In this document: positions 6,929 to 14,989 of the stretch, one piece after another
Position numbering within the stretch: the stretch's first letter is position 1
Layout: each line of letters begins with the position of its first letter
DNA from: Neolewinella agarilytica
GTDB taxonomy: Bacteria > Bacteroidota > Bacteroidia > Chitinophagales > Saprospiraceae
Direction: 5' to 3'
Assembly: GCF_900110645.1 (NCBI RefSeq)
Contig: NZ_FOFB01000011.1
Location: 1-64,000 of the forward strand
DNA: 64,000 nt
Program-made: the position numbers and the translations under genes
The notes under the pieces: model-generated
Databases searched by the model: none
What the model was told of the DNA's origin: nothing
What the model saw: the letters and a program-made list of their open reading frames with translations, nothing else

Positions 6929-9463
6929 ATGAAAGTTATCAAGCGCTCCGGACGTAAAGAAGACGTCTCCTTTGATAAAATCACCGCCCGCATTAAGAAA
7001 CTGTGTTACGGGCTGGACGAGAACTTCGTCGACCACATCAACGTAACCAAGAAGGTTATTCAGGGCCTCTATGACGGTGTAACTACCGTAGAGCTCGATA
7101 ACCTCGCTGCGGAAACGGCCGCCAGCATGAGTACTGTCCACCCGGACTACGCCCAGCTTGCTGCCCGCATCGCCATCTCTAATCTGCACAAGGAAACGGA
7201 CAAGAGCTTCTCCGCCACCATGGAGGGCCTCTATAATTACGTTGACCCCAAGACCGGCGCTGCCGCCGGTCTGATCGGCGACGATACAATGGCCGTCATC
7301 CGGGAGCACGCCGGAAAACTGGACGCTGCGATCATCTACGACCGCGATTTCGAATTCGATTACTTCGGCTACAAAACCCTCGAACGCAGCTACCTGCTGC
7401 GGATGGACGGTGCCGTAGTGGAGCGCCCGCAGCAAATGCTGATGCGCGTCTCCGTGGGTATCCACCAGGACGATATCGAGAGTGCGATCGAGACTTACCA
7501 GCTGATGAGCGAAAAGTGGTTCATTCACGCCACACCAACGCTGTTTAACTCGGGAACGCCTAAGCCACAGATGAGCTCCTGCTTCCTGCTGAGCATGACC
7601 GACGACAGCATCGAGGGGATCTTCGAAACCCTCCGCCGTTGTGCCCGCATCAGTCAGGCTGCCGGTGGTATTGGCCTCAGCATTCACAACGTTCGGGCTA
7701 CGGGCTCTTACATTAAGGGAACCGGCGGCACGTCCAACGGTATCGTCCCGATGCTGAAGGTGTTCAACGATACCGCCCGCTACGTAGACCAGGGCGGTGG
7801 CAAGCGCAAAGGCGCCTTCGCCGTTTACCTTGAACCCTGGCACGCCGATATCTTCGAGTTCCTCGAACTCAAGAAGAACCACGGTAAAGAAGAGATGCGC
7901 GCCCGCGACCTTTTCTATGCTTTATGGATGAACGACCTGTTCATGCAGCGCGTCAAAGATGACGCCGACTGGAGCCTCTTCGATCCCAACGAAGCCCCCG
8001 GACTGTTTGACGTGTATGGCGGTGAGTTTGAAGCACTCTACCACCAGTACGAAAAGGAAGGCCTGGCCCGTAAAACGGTTAAGGCGCAGGAGCTTTGGTT
8101 TGCCATTCTCGACAGCCAGATCGAAACCGGCACGCCTTACATCCTGTACAAGGACGCGGCCAATAAGAAATCCAATCAGCAGAATCTCGGTACCATCCGC
8201 AGTTCTAACCTCTGTACGGAAATTATGGAATACACCAGCCCCGATGAGGTGGCCGTGTGTAACCTGGCCAGTCTTGCGTTGCCTAAGTACGTGAAAGAAG
8301 ACGGTACCTACGACTTTGATCGCCTCGTGCAGGTAACCCGCGTGGCCACGCGGAACCTTAACAAGGTGATTGATCGTAACTACTACCCGATTGAGCAGGC
8401 GAAGAACTCCAACTTCAAGCACCGTCCGATCGGTCTTGGTGTTCAGGGCCTGGCGGATGCCTTCATTATGATGCGGATGCCCTTCGACTCTCCGGAGGCA
8501 CGGCAAATGAACAAGGACATCTTCGAAGCGATTTACTTCGCGGCCTGTACGGAATCCATCGAGCTGGCGAAGAAGGAAGGACATTACGAAAGCTACCCGG
8601 GCTCACCGGCCAGTAAGGGCGAACTGCAGTTCGACCTCTGGGGCGTAACGCCATCTGATCGTTGGGACTGGGCCGGACTGAAGAAAGACCTCGCCAAGCA
8701 CGGTATGCGCAACTCCCTGCTCGTAGCACCGATGCCGACGGCCTCCACCAGCCAGATCCTGGGCAATAACGAGTGTTTCGAGGCTTACAGCTCTAATATG
8801 TACACCCGCCGGACGCTCTCCGGAGAGTTCGTAGTGGTAAACAAGCACCTGCTGCGCGACCTCATCGGCCTCGGCTTGTGGGACAACAGCATGCGTAACC
8901 GCCTGATGGCCAGCAATGGCTCGATCGCTGATTTCGACGACGTACCGCAGCACCTCCGTGACCTCTACAAGACGGTCTGGGAGATCAGCCAGAAAGTCGT
9001 TATCGACATGGCCGCTGATCGGGGTGCCTTCATTTGCCAGAGCCAGAGTATGAACCTCTTCGTGGAGAACGTCAACTTCGGTAAGCTCTCCAGTATGCAC
9101 TTCTACGCCTGGAGCAAAGGCCTCAAGACGGGCATGTACTACCTCCGTACGAAGGCTGCACGGGATGCTATCCAATTCACCGTCGACAAGAACGCACTGC
9201 AGAAAGCAGGCGAGCAAGGGGACGGCGAAGTGAAAGCCAAGGTGCTGAAATCCGGCGCGGACGCAGGTGCAGGCAAGGGGACAAAGCAGCAAGGGAGTAA
9301 GGGCGCTGCCGCCGTTGCTACCGCTGAAATCCCCGCCGTCAAGTCAGAAGCCAAAGCTTCCCCCGCCGCCGGCGGTTTTGACGAGCTCAGCGCTGATCAG
9401 GTAGCCAATGTGGGCAAAGCTTGTAGTCTGGATGATCCGGATTGTATTGCTTGTAGCGCATAA
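6929..9463 (+). CDS. nrdA: Class Ia ribonucleotide reductase alpha subunit
   Basis: 844-residue catalytic subunit (R1). An N-terminal ATP cone (about residues 1-90) suggests dATP feedback inhibition. Active-site residues are visible: Cys218 (SSCFLLS), Asn427/Cys429/Glu431 (NLCTE), Cys444 ([11 protein letters not shown]), and the radical-transfer pair Tyr737-Tyr738. The C-terminus ends [10 protein letters not shown], whose Cys839/Cys842 re-reduce the active site. Between the core and this tail is a low-complexity linker (about 757-825) rich in Gly, Lys and Ala; its coding DNA contains one copy of the dispersed 19-bp repeat (9254-9271). The last 210 bp are almost duplicated at 14405-14612. Cotranscription with nrdB is likely, and a strong terminator follows. 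Confidence 0.96.
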   Translation: MKVIKRSGRKEDVSFDKITARIKKLCYGLDENFVDHINVTKKVIQGLYDGVTTVELDNLAAETAASMSTVHPDYAQLAARIAISNLHKETDKSFSATMEGLYNYVDPKTGAAAGLIGDDTMAVIREHAGKLDAAIIYDRDFEFDYFGYKTLERSYLLRMDGAVVERPQQMLMRVSVGIHQDDIESAIETYQLMSEKWFIHATPTLFNSGTPKPQMSSCFLLSMTDDSIEGIFETLRRCARISQAAGGIGLSIHNVRATGSYIKGTGGTSNGIVPMLKVFNDTARYVDQGGGKRKGAFAVYLEPWHADIFEFLELKKNHGKEEMRARDLFYALWMNDLFMQRVKDDADWSLFDPNEAPGLFDVYGGEFEALYHQYEKEGLARKTVKAQELWFAILDSQIETGTPYILYKDAANKKSNQQNLGTIRSSNLCTEIMEYTSPDEVAVCNLASLALPKYVKEDGTYDFDRLVQVTRVATRNLNKVIDRNYYPIEQAKNSNFKHRPIGLGVQGLADAFIMMRMPFDSPEARQMNKDIFEAIYFAACTESIELAKKEGHYESYPGSPASKGELQFDLWGVTPSDRWDWAGLKKDLAKHGMRNSLLVAPMPTASTSQILGNNECFEAYSSNMYTRRTLSGEFVVVNKHLLRDLIGLGLWDNSMRNRLMASNGSIADFDDVPQHLRDLYKTVWEISQKVVIDMAADRGAFICQSQSMNLFVENVNFGKLSSMHFYAWSKGLKTGMYYLRTKAARDAIQFTVDKNALQKAGEQGDGEVKAKVLKSGADAGAGKGTKQQGSKGAAAVATAEIPAVKSEAKASPAAGGFDELSADQVANVGKACSLDDPDCIACSA
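9254..9271 (-). repeat. Dispersed 19-bp repeat, copy 3 (inside nrdA)
   Basis: The reverse complement is TGCACCTGCGTCCGCGCC, identical to 18 bases of the consensus. On the coding strand it is read in frame as Ala-Asp-Ala-Gly-Ala-Gly within the NrdA linker. It is the left edge of the segment duplicated at 14405-14612. Confidence 0.8.
9254..9463 (+). repeat. Direct repeat of nrdA 3' end, left copy
   Basis: This part of nrdA, from the 19-bp repeat to the stop codon, has a close copy at 14405-14612. Identity begins exactly at GGCGCGGACGC in both copies: the flanking bases differ (TCC before the left copy, GAGT before the right). The two copies bracket the SusC/SusD pair. Confidence 0.85.
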
Positions 9464-9488
9464 ACACTGTCTGACAGCAGAAAACAGA

Positions 9489-9522
9489 AACCCCGGAGTC
9501 ATGAATGGCTTCGGGGTTTTTT
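9489..9522 (+). terminator. Intrinsic terminator after nrdA
   Basis: The arm AACCCCGGAGTC (9489-9500) pairs with GGCTTCGGGGTT (9507-9518) over 12 bp with two G-U pairs and a 6-nt loop, followed by TTTTTT (9517-9522). It sits 25 bp after the nrdA stop and should end the nrdBA transcript. Confidence 0.85.
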
Positions 9523-9831
9523 ATTTGGGGCTGGCCGCTGGAAATTAAGGGCTCTTTTTTGCGAAAAAACCGGAATGATGACGGCGGGATTAAGGGCTTG
9601 TTTTTGGGACTGTACGGTTAATCCAGTCAGGTAAAATTAATGAGTTTTCCAGATGTTTGTCAGGGCTTTTGTCTCTTTAAAATTGATGTTAACAAAATAA
9701 TTAGTGCTTTTTGTCACCCAAAAGGTTGTTTTGTTTCATGTGTCGAGCTGTATTGTATGGACATCTAAAATAAGATGATTTATTCATGCTTAGATTCCTA
9801 TATTGAAGTCTTTACCGAAAATCCATAGTAT
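9523..9831. other. Non-coding region upstream of susC
   Basis: 309 bp without a gene. ATTAAGGGCTCTTTTTT (about 9545) and ATTAAGGGCTTGTTTTT (about 9590) form an imperfect tandem word pair. TATATTG at 9799-9805 resembles a weak -7 element 27 bp before the susC start, but lacks the full TAnnTTTG match. The region becomes AT-rich toward susC, as expected for its promoter. Confidence 0.4.
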
Positions 9832-12800
9832 ATGAAACCGATACACTTGGGCAGGCTTATTGGCCTGCTTCTAATACTGTTCACCACCACCGCCAGCCTT
9901 TTGGCCCAACGGACCATCACCGGAACGGTGACGGGAGACAGTGGAGATCCTCTTATTGGCGTAAGCATTGTGGTGGCCGGGTCCGGCAGCGGTGCGGTTA
10001 CCGACTTTGACGGTAAATATTCCCTGACTGCCAACACCGGGGATAAGCTGATCTATTCCTACACCGGCTACGGAGGACAGGTGCGGACGGTTGGCTCTGA
10101 AAGCGTGATTAACGTTATTCTGGAAGCTGGTGCCTTGCTGGACGAAGTGGTGGTCACCGCCCTGGGCATCAGCCGTGAGCGCAAAGCCCTCGGCTACGCT
10201 GTCGAAGAACTCGGCGAAGAGCAGATCACCCAGCTGAAGCAGACCAACCTCGTTAATGCTCTGCAGGGGCAAGCGGCGGGCGTTCAGGTCTCCAGTGCAG
10301 GTGGTGGTCCCGGGCAGGCGGCCCGGATCATCATCCGGGGGATCAACTCTCTCGACCCCAATGCTGATAACCAGCCGCTCTTCGTGGTTGATGGTATCCC
10401 CATCACCAATGAGACCCTGACGGTAGGCGGAGGAGGCAGCCGGAACGTCTCTAACCGGGTGGCGGACATCAACCCCAACGACATCGAGTCGATGAACATC
10501 CTTAAAGGAGGCGCCGCCACGGCGCTTTACGGGCTGCGTGCCGCCAATGGCGCCGTCATCATCACCACCAAGCAGGGCAAATCCGGAAAACTAAGCATTG
10601 ATTATACCACGACCTACGGCACCGAGGAAGTCAATAAATTTCCCGAAACCCAAAAACAGTTTACCCAGGGCTTTGGTGGAAGCTACGACCCCGACAGCTT
10701 CTGGCCCAGCTGGGGGCCGACGGTAGAAGAGGCCCGGGCTGTTGACCCTGACCACCCCGAAGAGATTTTCAATAATTTTGAAAACGCCTTTACAACGGGC
10801 AACCAGTGGCGTAACACGCTCAGTATTTCCGGAGGCAACGATAAGGCGCAGTTTCGTACCGCCCTTTCTCATCTCGATCATGAAGGTGTACTGCCCTTTA
10901 GTACCTATACCAACACCAGCTTCCGGATCAATGCTAACTATAAAGCCTCGGAGAAATTCAGCTTCGGCGGAGGAGTCAACTACATCCGCAGTGGCGGTAA
11001 TCGGGTAAACGCTGACCGCTTTAATGAACGACTCGTTTATTGGGCTCCACAGGCTGATGTGAATGACTACATCGCTCCCGACGGCTCCATGCGCGGCTAT
11101 CGCCGCAACCAGACAGTGGGCAATAACCCCATTTACGGAGAGGCAACCAATAAATTCATCGACGACGTCGACCGCTATATTGGTAACCTGAAGTTTAGTT
11201 ATTCACCGACGGATTTCCTGACCATCAATTACATTCTCGGGCTCGACCAGTATTCTGATTTTCGGAAAAATTATGGGCAGGGACCGGTTTTTGACGGCGC
11301 GCCTAACTTTGAAAATAACGGCCTCGGCTTCGTAACCGAAACGGGCATACGCCGGCGGGACATAACCTCCAACATCAATGGTGTACTTACTCATCGGTTC
11401 AATGATGATCTGGGGGTACGCTTCCTGGCGGGCTTCGATGTTTTCGACTCCGAATACAACCGGGTAACCACCAGTGGAAGTGAACTGGACATTTTCGACC
11501 TCTTTATCCTGAACAACGCCGCGAACATCACCACCAGCAGCGCCCTTGTTCAGCGTCGCCTGTTGGGCCTCTACGGAGACCTTTCCTTTGATTATCTCAA
11601 CGCCATCTATCTTTCCATAACGGGGCGTAACGACTGGTCCAGCGCCCTGCCCGTTGAGAACCGCTCCTTTTTCTACCCCTCCGTCAGCCTTGGCATTGTG
11701 CTCTCTGATCTGGTGGATCTGCCCGAAGCGATCAGCTTCGCTAAGTTGCGGGCCTCCTACGCGGGTATTGGTAAGGACACAGACCCCTACCGGACGAGTG
11801 TCGTTTATGGTACCAACACTCCCATCGACGGAGTTACCCGCTGGACGCGGGGTAACCAGCAAGGCTCACCCGACCTTAAACCGGAACGCACCAATACTAT
11901 CGAGTTGGGAGCAGACATTCGCTTTGCGGATAACCGCATAGGGGTTGACTTTACCTACTATAACGCTAAAAGTGTTGATCAGATCATCCCCGTGCCAGTG
12001 TCTAATGCAACGGGCTTTACGACCTTTGTGCTTAACGCTGGATCCATGCGTAACCAGGGGGTGGAGCTGGGCATCCGGGCAACTCCGGTAAAAACGGAAA
12101 AATTGAACTGGGACGTCAACCTCAACTTCACGCGCAACCGCAATGAAGTACTGGAAATTTTTGAAGGCGTCGAGGATATTTTCCTGGGTAGTTCCTTCGG
12201 TTATGCCGGTTCCTCGGCAAGCATCCGTCTGGTGCCGGGGCAGCCCTACGGCAACCTGTACGGTACGAGCTATGCCCGCTTCGGAGCGGATGAGGAAAGT
12301 CTGTTCATTGACGAGAGCCTGCCCATCATCATCGGTGAGAATGGTTTCCCCGTTCGGGAAACCGAGCAGAAGATTCTTGGCAACACCCAGCCTAGTTGGT
12401 TTGGTGCCATCACCAATACCATCACCTACGAAGGCCTGAGCCTGTCGTTCATGTTCGACACCCGCCAGGGAGTGCAGAAATATAACCAGCAGGGGAATTT
12501 CTTTGCGGCCTTTGGCATTGCGCCCTACACGACGGACCGGAACGAGACGATTGTCTTCGAAGGTGTTCTTGCCGACGGTACTCCGAATACCAAACCTGTA
12601 TTCCTTGGGCAGGGCGAAGGTCCTGACGGAGAAAACTACGGAGCCGGTTACTACCGGAACACTTTCCGTGGAATCACGGAAAATTTCATTGAGGAGGCTG
12701 ACTGGATCCGTCTTCGCAACGTCAGCCTGAGCTACCAGCTGCCTGCCAGCTTGTTTGCGAACAACTTCGTTTCCGGGGCTAACGTAACCCTGACGGGGAA

Positions 12801-12939
12801 CAACCTCTGGCTCAGTACTCCCTTCAGCGGTTACGACCCTGAAGGCTCTCGCGGCAACCAGAACGGTGATGACGGTTTTGGGGGCTTCACTTACCCCAAC
12901 GTCCGCAGCTTCTTCTTTACCCTTAACCTCAACTTCTAA
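9832..12939 (+). CDS. SusC/RagA-family TonB-dependent outer membrane transporter
   Basis: 1035 residues, normal for SusC. A cleavable signal peptide ends near ALLAQ (about residue 26). A carboxypeptidase-regulatory-like domain follows (RTITGTVTGDSGDPLIGVSIVV, about 27-105), then the SusC junction LDEVVVTALGISRERKALGYAVEEL, a plug domain (GQAAGVQVSSAGG; RGINSLDPNADNQPLFVVDGIP) and a large beta-barrel ending in an aromatic residue (LNLNF). It should import a glycan, peptide or other large nutrient across the outer membrane, driven by TonB. SusD follows 11 bp later. No glycoside hydrolase, peptidase or sigma/anti-sigma gene is adjacent, so the substrate is unknown. The pair lies between two copies of the nrdA tail. 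Confidence 0.95.
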   Translation: MKPIHLGRLIGLLLILFTTTASLLAQRTITGTVTGDSGDPLIGVSIVVAGSGSGAVTDFDGKYSLTANTGDKLIYSYTGYGGQVRTVGSESVINVILEAGALLDEVVVTALGISRERKALGYAVEELGEEQITQLKQTNLVNALQGQAAGVQVSSAGGGPGQAARIIIRGINSLDPNADNQPLFVVDGIPITNETLTVGGGGSRNVSNRVADINPNDIESMNILKGGAATALYGLRAANGAVIITTKQGKSGKLSIDYTTTYGTEEVNKFPETQKQFTQGFGGSYDPDSFWPSWGPTVEEARAVDPDHPEEIFNNFENAFTTGNQWRNTLSISGGNDKAQFRTALSHLDHEGVLPFSTYTNTSFRINANYKASEKFSFGGGVNYIRSGGNRVNADRFNERLVYWAPQADVNDYIAPDGSMRGYRRNQTVGNNPIYGEATNKFIDDVDRYIGNLKFSYSPTDFLTINYILGLDQYSDFRKNYGQGPVFDGAPNFENNGLGFVTETGIRRRDITSNINGVLTHRFNDDLGVRFLAGFDVFDSEYNRVTTSGSELDIFDLFILNNAANITTSSALVQRRLLGLYGDLSFDYLNAIYLSITGRNDWSSALPVENRSFFYPSVSLGIVLSDLVDLPEAISFAKLRASYAGIGKDTDPYRTSVVYGTNTPIDGVTRWTRGNQQGSPDLKPERTNTIELGADIRFADNRIGVDFTYYNAKSVDQIIPVPVSNATGFTTFVLNAGSMRNQGVELGIRATPVKTEKLNWDVNLNFTRNRNEVLEIFEGVEDIFLGSSFGYAGSSASIRLVPGQPYGNLYGTSYARFGADEESLFIDESLPIIIGENGFPVRETEQKILGNTQPSWFGAITNTITYEGLSLSFMFDTRQGVQKYNQQGNFFAAFGIAPYTTDRNETIVFEGVLADGTPNTKPVFLGQGEGPDGENYGAGYYRNTFRGITENFIEEADWIRLRNVSLSYQLPASLFANNFVSGANVTLTGNNLWLSTPFSGYDPEGSRGNQNGDDGFGGFTYPNVRSFFFTLNLNF

Positions 12940-12950
12940 ACTCTACCCTG

Positions 12951-14372
12951 ATGAAACGGAATATCATTCGCTTCGCGCTCTGCGCCGGGGTCCTCTTCAC
13001 CGTATTTAGCTGCGGTGCCGATTACCTCGATATTAACGAAAACCCCAATGTTGCCACCCGTCCGCCATTGGACGGCCTGCTGGCTGAAGCCAGCTATAAC
13101 ACAGCCCTTAACCAGCAAAGAGTAAGTGGCAGCCACGCGGCCTTCTTCGTGCAGTACCTGGCTAGCCCAAATGAAGCCAACACGACCGATATCTACCTGG
13201 AAGTAAGCGGCAGTAGTGCCTGGAGCAACCTCTATAACACCATGACCAATGTCTATGACCTGATTCGTTTCGGCGAAGAAGACGGTGCGCAGGCTCACGT
13301 GGGTATCGGTAAGGTATTGATGGCCATCAATCTTGGTCTGGTAGTTGATAACTGGGGAAACGCTCCCTACACTGATGCATTTTCGGGGGAAACGCTGCGG
13401 CCAACCTATGACTCCGCAGAAGATCTCTACCAAACCATCTTCACCCTGTTGGATGAGGCGGAAAATGCCCTCGATGCCTTTGACGGTACGCCGCGCATTA
13501 AATCCGGCAGCGACTTTATTTTCGAAGTGACGGGGAATGATGACCTCGACCCCTGGCGCAAGACTATTTCCGCCCTGCGGGCACGGTACCTCAACCACTT
13601 GAGTGAAACGGGGCAGTACGATGCCGCAGCAGTATTGGCGGCGGTTGATGACTCTTTTACGAGTACGGACGATGATGCTGACCTGAAGACTTTCCTCGTG
13701 CGTAACCCCTGGGCGCAGGTAGCGGTCAACAACGATGCCCTGCTGCTCGGCGGCTGGCTCTCTGAGCAGTTCGTTGACGCACTGAACGGTACTACCTTCG
13801 GGGTAGCTGACCCGCGCCTGCCGCTACTGACTGACACGACCATCTTCGGAGACTACCGGGGTACACCTAACGGTGTCGGCAGAACGGGGGATGGTACTCA
13901 ACCGGATGAAACCTACCTGCAGTCGGATAAAGGGCCGGCGGCAGTGGATGCTTCCCTGGATATCATTACCTTCATGGAACTTAAGTTTATTGAGGCCGAA
14001 GCGGCACTGGCGACCGGAAGCCAGGAACGGGCAGACGCCGCTTTCCGCACCGGGATTCGCGCCAGCATGAACGAGTTAGGCGTTGCGGCTGATGCGATCG
14101 AGGCTTACCTTACGGATGCTTACGGCGAAGAGGACGAGGACATCGACCGGGACGATATCTTCCGGGAAAAATACGTAGCGCTGTTCCTGCACCCGGAAAC
14201 CTGGGTGGACGCCCGCCGATACGATTATGCCTACGAGGATTTCACCCTTGCGGCCAACGCCGCCATCGCTACTTTCCCCGCCAGACTGCAGTATCCCAAT
14301 ACTGAACTGGATCGCAACCGGGCCAATACTCCGACGGTAACACTGACGGACGCATTGTTCTGGGATCAGTAA
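12951..14372 (+). CDS. SusD/RagB-family nutrient-binding lipoprotein
   Basis: 473-residue outer membrane lipoprotein with signal peptide and Cys21 in FSCGADYLDINENPN, the usual SusD start. The sequence reads as the shorter SusD-like_2 type: an asparagine- and proline-rich N-terminus (NENPNVATRPPLDGLLAEASYN), TPR-like helices, and a conserved C-terminal stretch with EKYVALFLHPETWVDARRYDY. It would cap the SusC barrel as the substrate-binding lid. It is co-transcribed with susC and followed directly by the duplicated nrdA tail, so its downstream regulatory sequence has been changed by that event. Confidence 0.92.
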   Translation: MKRNIIRFALCAGVLFTVFSCGADYLDINENPNVATRPPLDGLLAEASYNTALNQQRVSGSHAAFFVQYLASPNEANTTDIYLEVSGSSAWSNLYNTMTNVYDLIRFGEEDGAQAHVGIGKVLMAINLGLVVDNWGNAPYTDAFSGETLRPTYDSAEDLYQTIFTLLDEAENALDAFDGTPRIKSGSDFIFEVTGNDDLDPWRKTISALRARYLNHLSETGQYDAAAVLAAVDDSFTSTDDDADLKTFLVRNPWAQVAVNNDALLLGGWLSEQFVDALNGTTFGVADPRLPLLTDTTIFGDYRGTPNGVGRTGDGTQPDETYLQSDKGPAAVDASLDIITFMELKFIEAEAALATGSQERADAAFRTGIRASMNELGVAADAIEAYLTDAYGEEDEDIDRDDIFREKYVALFLHPETWVDARRYDYAYEDFTLAANAAIATFPARLQYPNTELDRNRANTPTVTLTDALFWDQ

Positions 14373-14404
14373 CATTGACTCGCTGTAGCTGCGGTGTTTT
14401 GAGT

Positions 14405-14422
14405 GGCGCGGACGCAGGTGCA
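14405..14422 (-). repeat. Dispersed 19-bp repeat, copy 4
   Basis: Reverse complement TGCACCTGCGTCCGCGCC, identical to copy 3. It is the left edge of the duplicated nrdA tail after susD. Confidence 0.8.
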
Positions 14423-14612
14423 GGCAAGGGGACAAAGCAGCAAGGGTAAGTGTGCTGTCGCCGTTGCTGCCGCTGAAATCCCCGCCGCCAAGTCAGAAGC
14501 CAAAGCTTCCCCCGCCGCCGGCGGTTTTGACGAGTTCAGCGCTGATCAGGTAGCCAATGTAGGCAAAGCTTGTAGTCTGGATGATCCGGATTGTATTGCT
14601 TGCTCGGCGTAG
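14405..14612 (+). pseudogene. nrdA 3'-end remnant (duplicate of 9254-9463)
   Basis: A copy of the last 210 bp of nrdA with no rest of the gene. A 2-bp shortening near 14446 shifts the frame of the linker, but from about 14455 the frame matches NrdA and still encodes [20 protein letters not shown] and the CIACSA tail with a stop. A small open frame from 14403 exists but its start lies at the repeat and has no independent support. Several differences from the left copy are silent; the last four codons differ at 6 of 12 bases (TGT AGC GCA TAA against TGC TCG GCG TAG) yet encode the same residues. This suggests the copy descends from a once-functional nrdA allele rather than a recent simple duplication. 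Confidence 0.8.
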
Positions 14613-14989
14613 GTATTGCTGAACAGTGAGAGATAAACATGAGTTATCCCTGTTTTGGATGAGATGACTATGTTTTCTGGTAAATGATAAGATTTTTAGG
14701 GGTCAGCGGACAGTATTCAGGCAAAACGGCTCTGAATACTGTCCGCTGATCGCTTTTTATACCGCTCGAACCAGGTTTCATCCGAGAAAACACAGAAAAG
14801 GCTGCTCAAAATTCGGGATGACTCATGTTTTATTGGTCATAAAGCAACGTTGCAAGAGTGGAGAAAGGGTCTTCTTTTAAACCATGGCCTTCTTAACACC
14901 CGAAATGCATCAAAACACCTAAATTGAGTCATGAAGTCTACGTTTACGATGACTTTTACCCATTTTCTACCTACTTAGCTACCCATACC
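14613..14989. other. Non-coding region with terminator, before the histidine kinase
   Basis: Contains the strong hairpin terminator at 14703-14758 and otherwise no recognised element. No consensus TAnnTTTG promoter was found before the kinase gene. A TTG-initiated extension of the kinase frame from 14924 is possible but less likely than the GTG at 14990. Confidence 0.45.
14703..14758 (+). terminator. Perfect 18-bp hairpin terminator
   Basis: TCAGCGGACAGTATTCAG (14703-14720) is the exact reverse complement of 14732-14749, with an 11-nt loop, followed after TCGC by TTTTT (14754-14758). This is an unusually long perfect stem. It could end transcripts leaving susCD and the nrdA remnant. Confidence 0.8.

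Noticed and set aside
5859-9292. Long minus-strand open frames opposite nrdB and nrdA (for example 5859-6923, 6875-7882, 7922-8584)
   Set aside because: They are shadows of strongly biased codon use in the nrd genes and show no family similarity.
14403-14612. A small gene of 69 residues after susD
   Set aside because: It is a frame through the duplicated nrdA tail, starting in the dispersed repeat, with no start signal.
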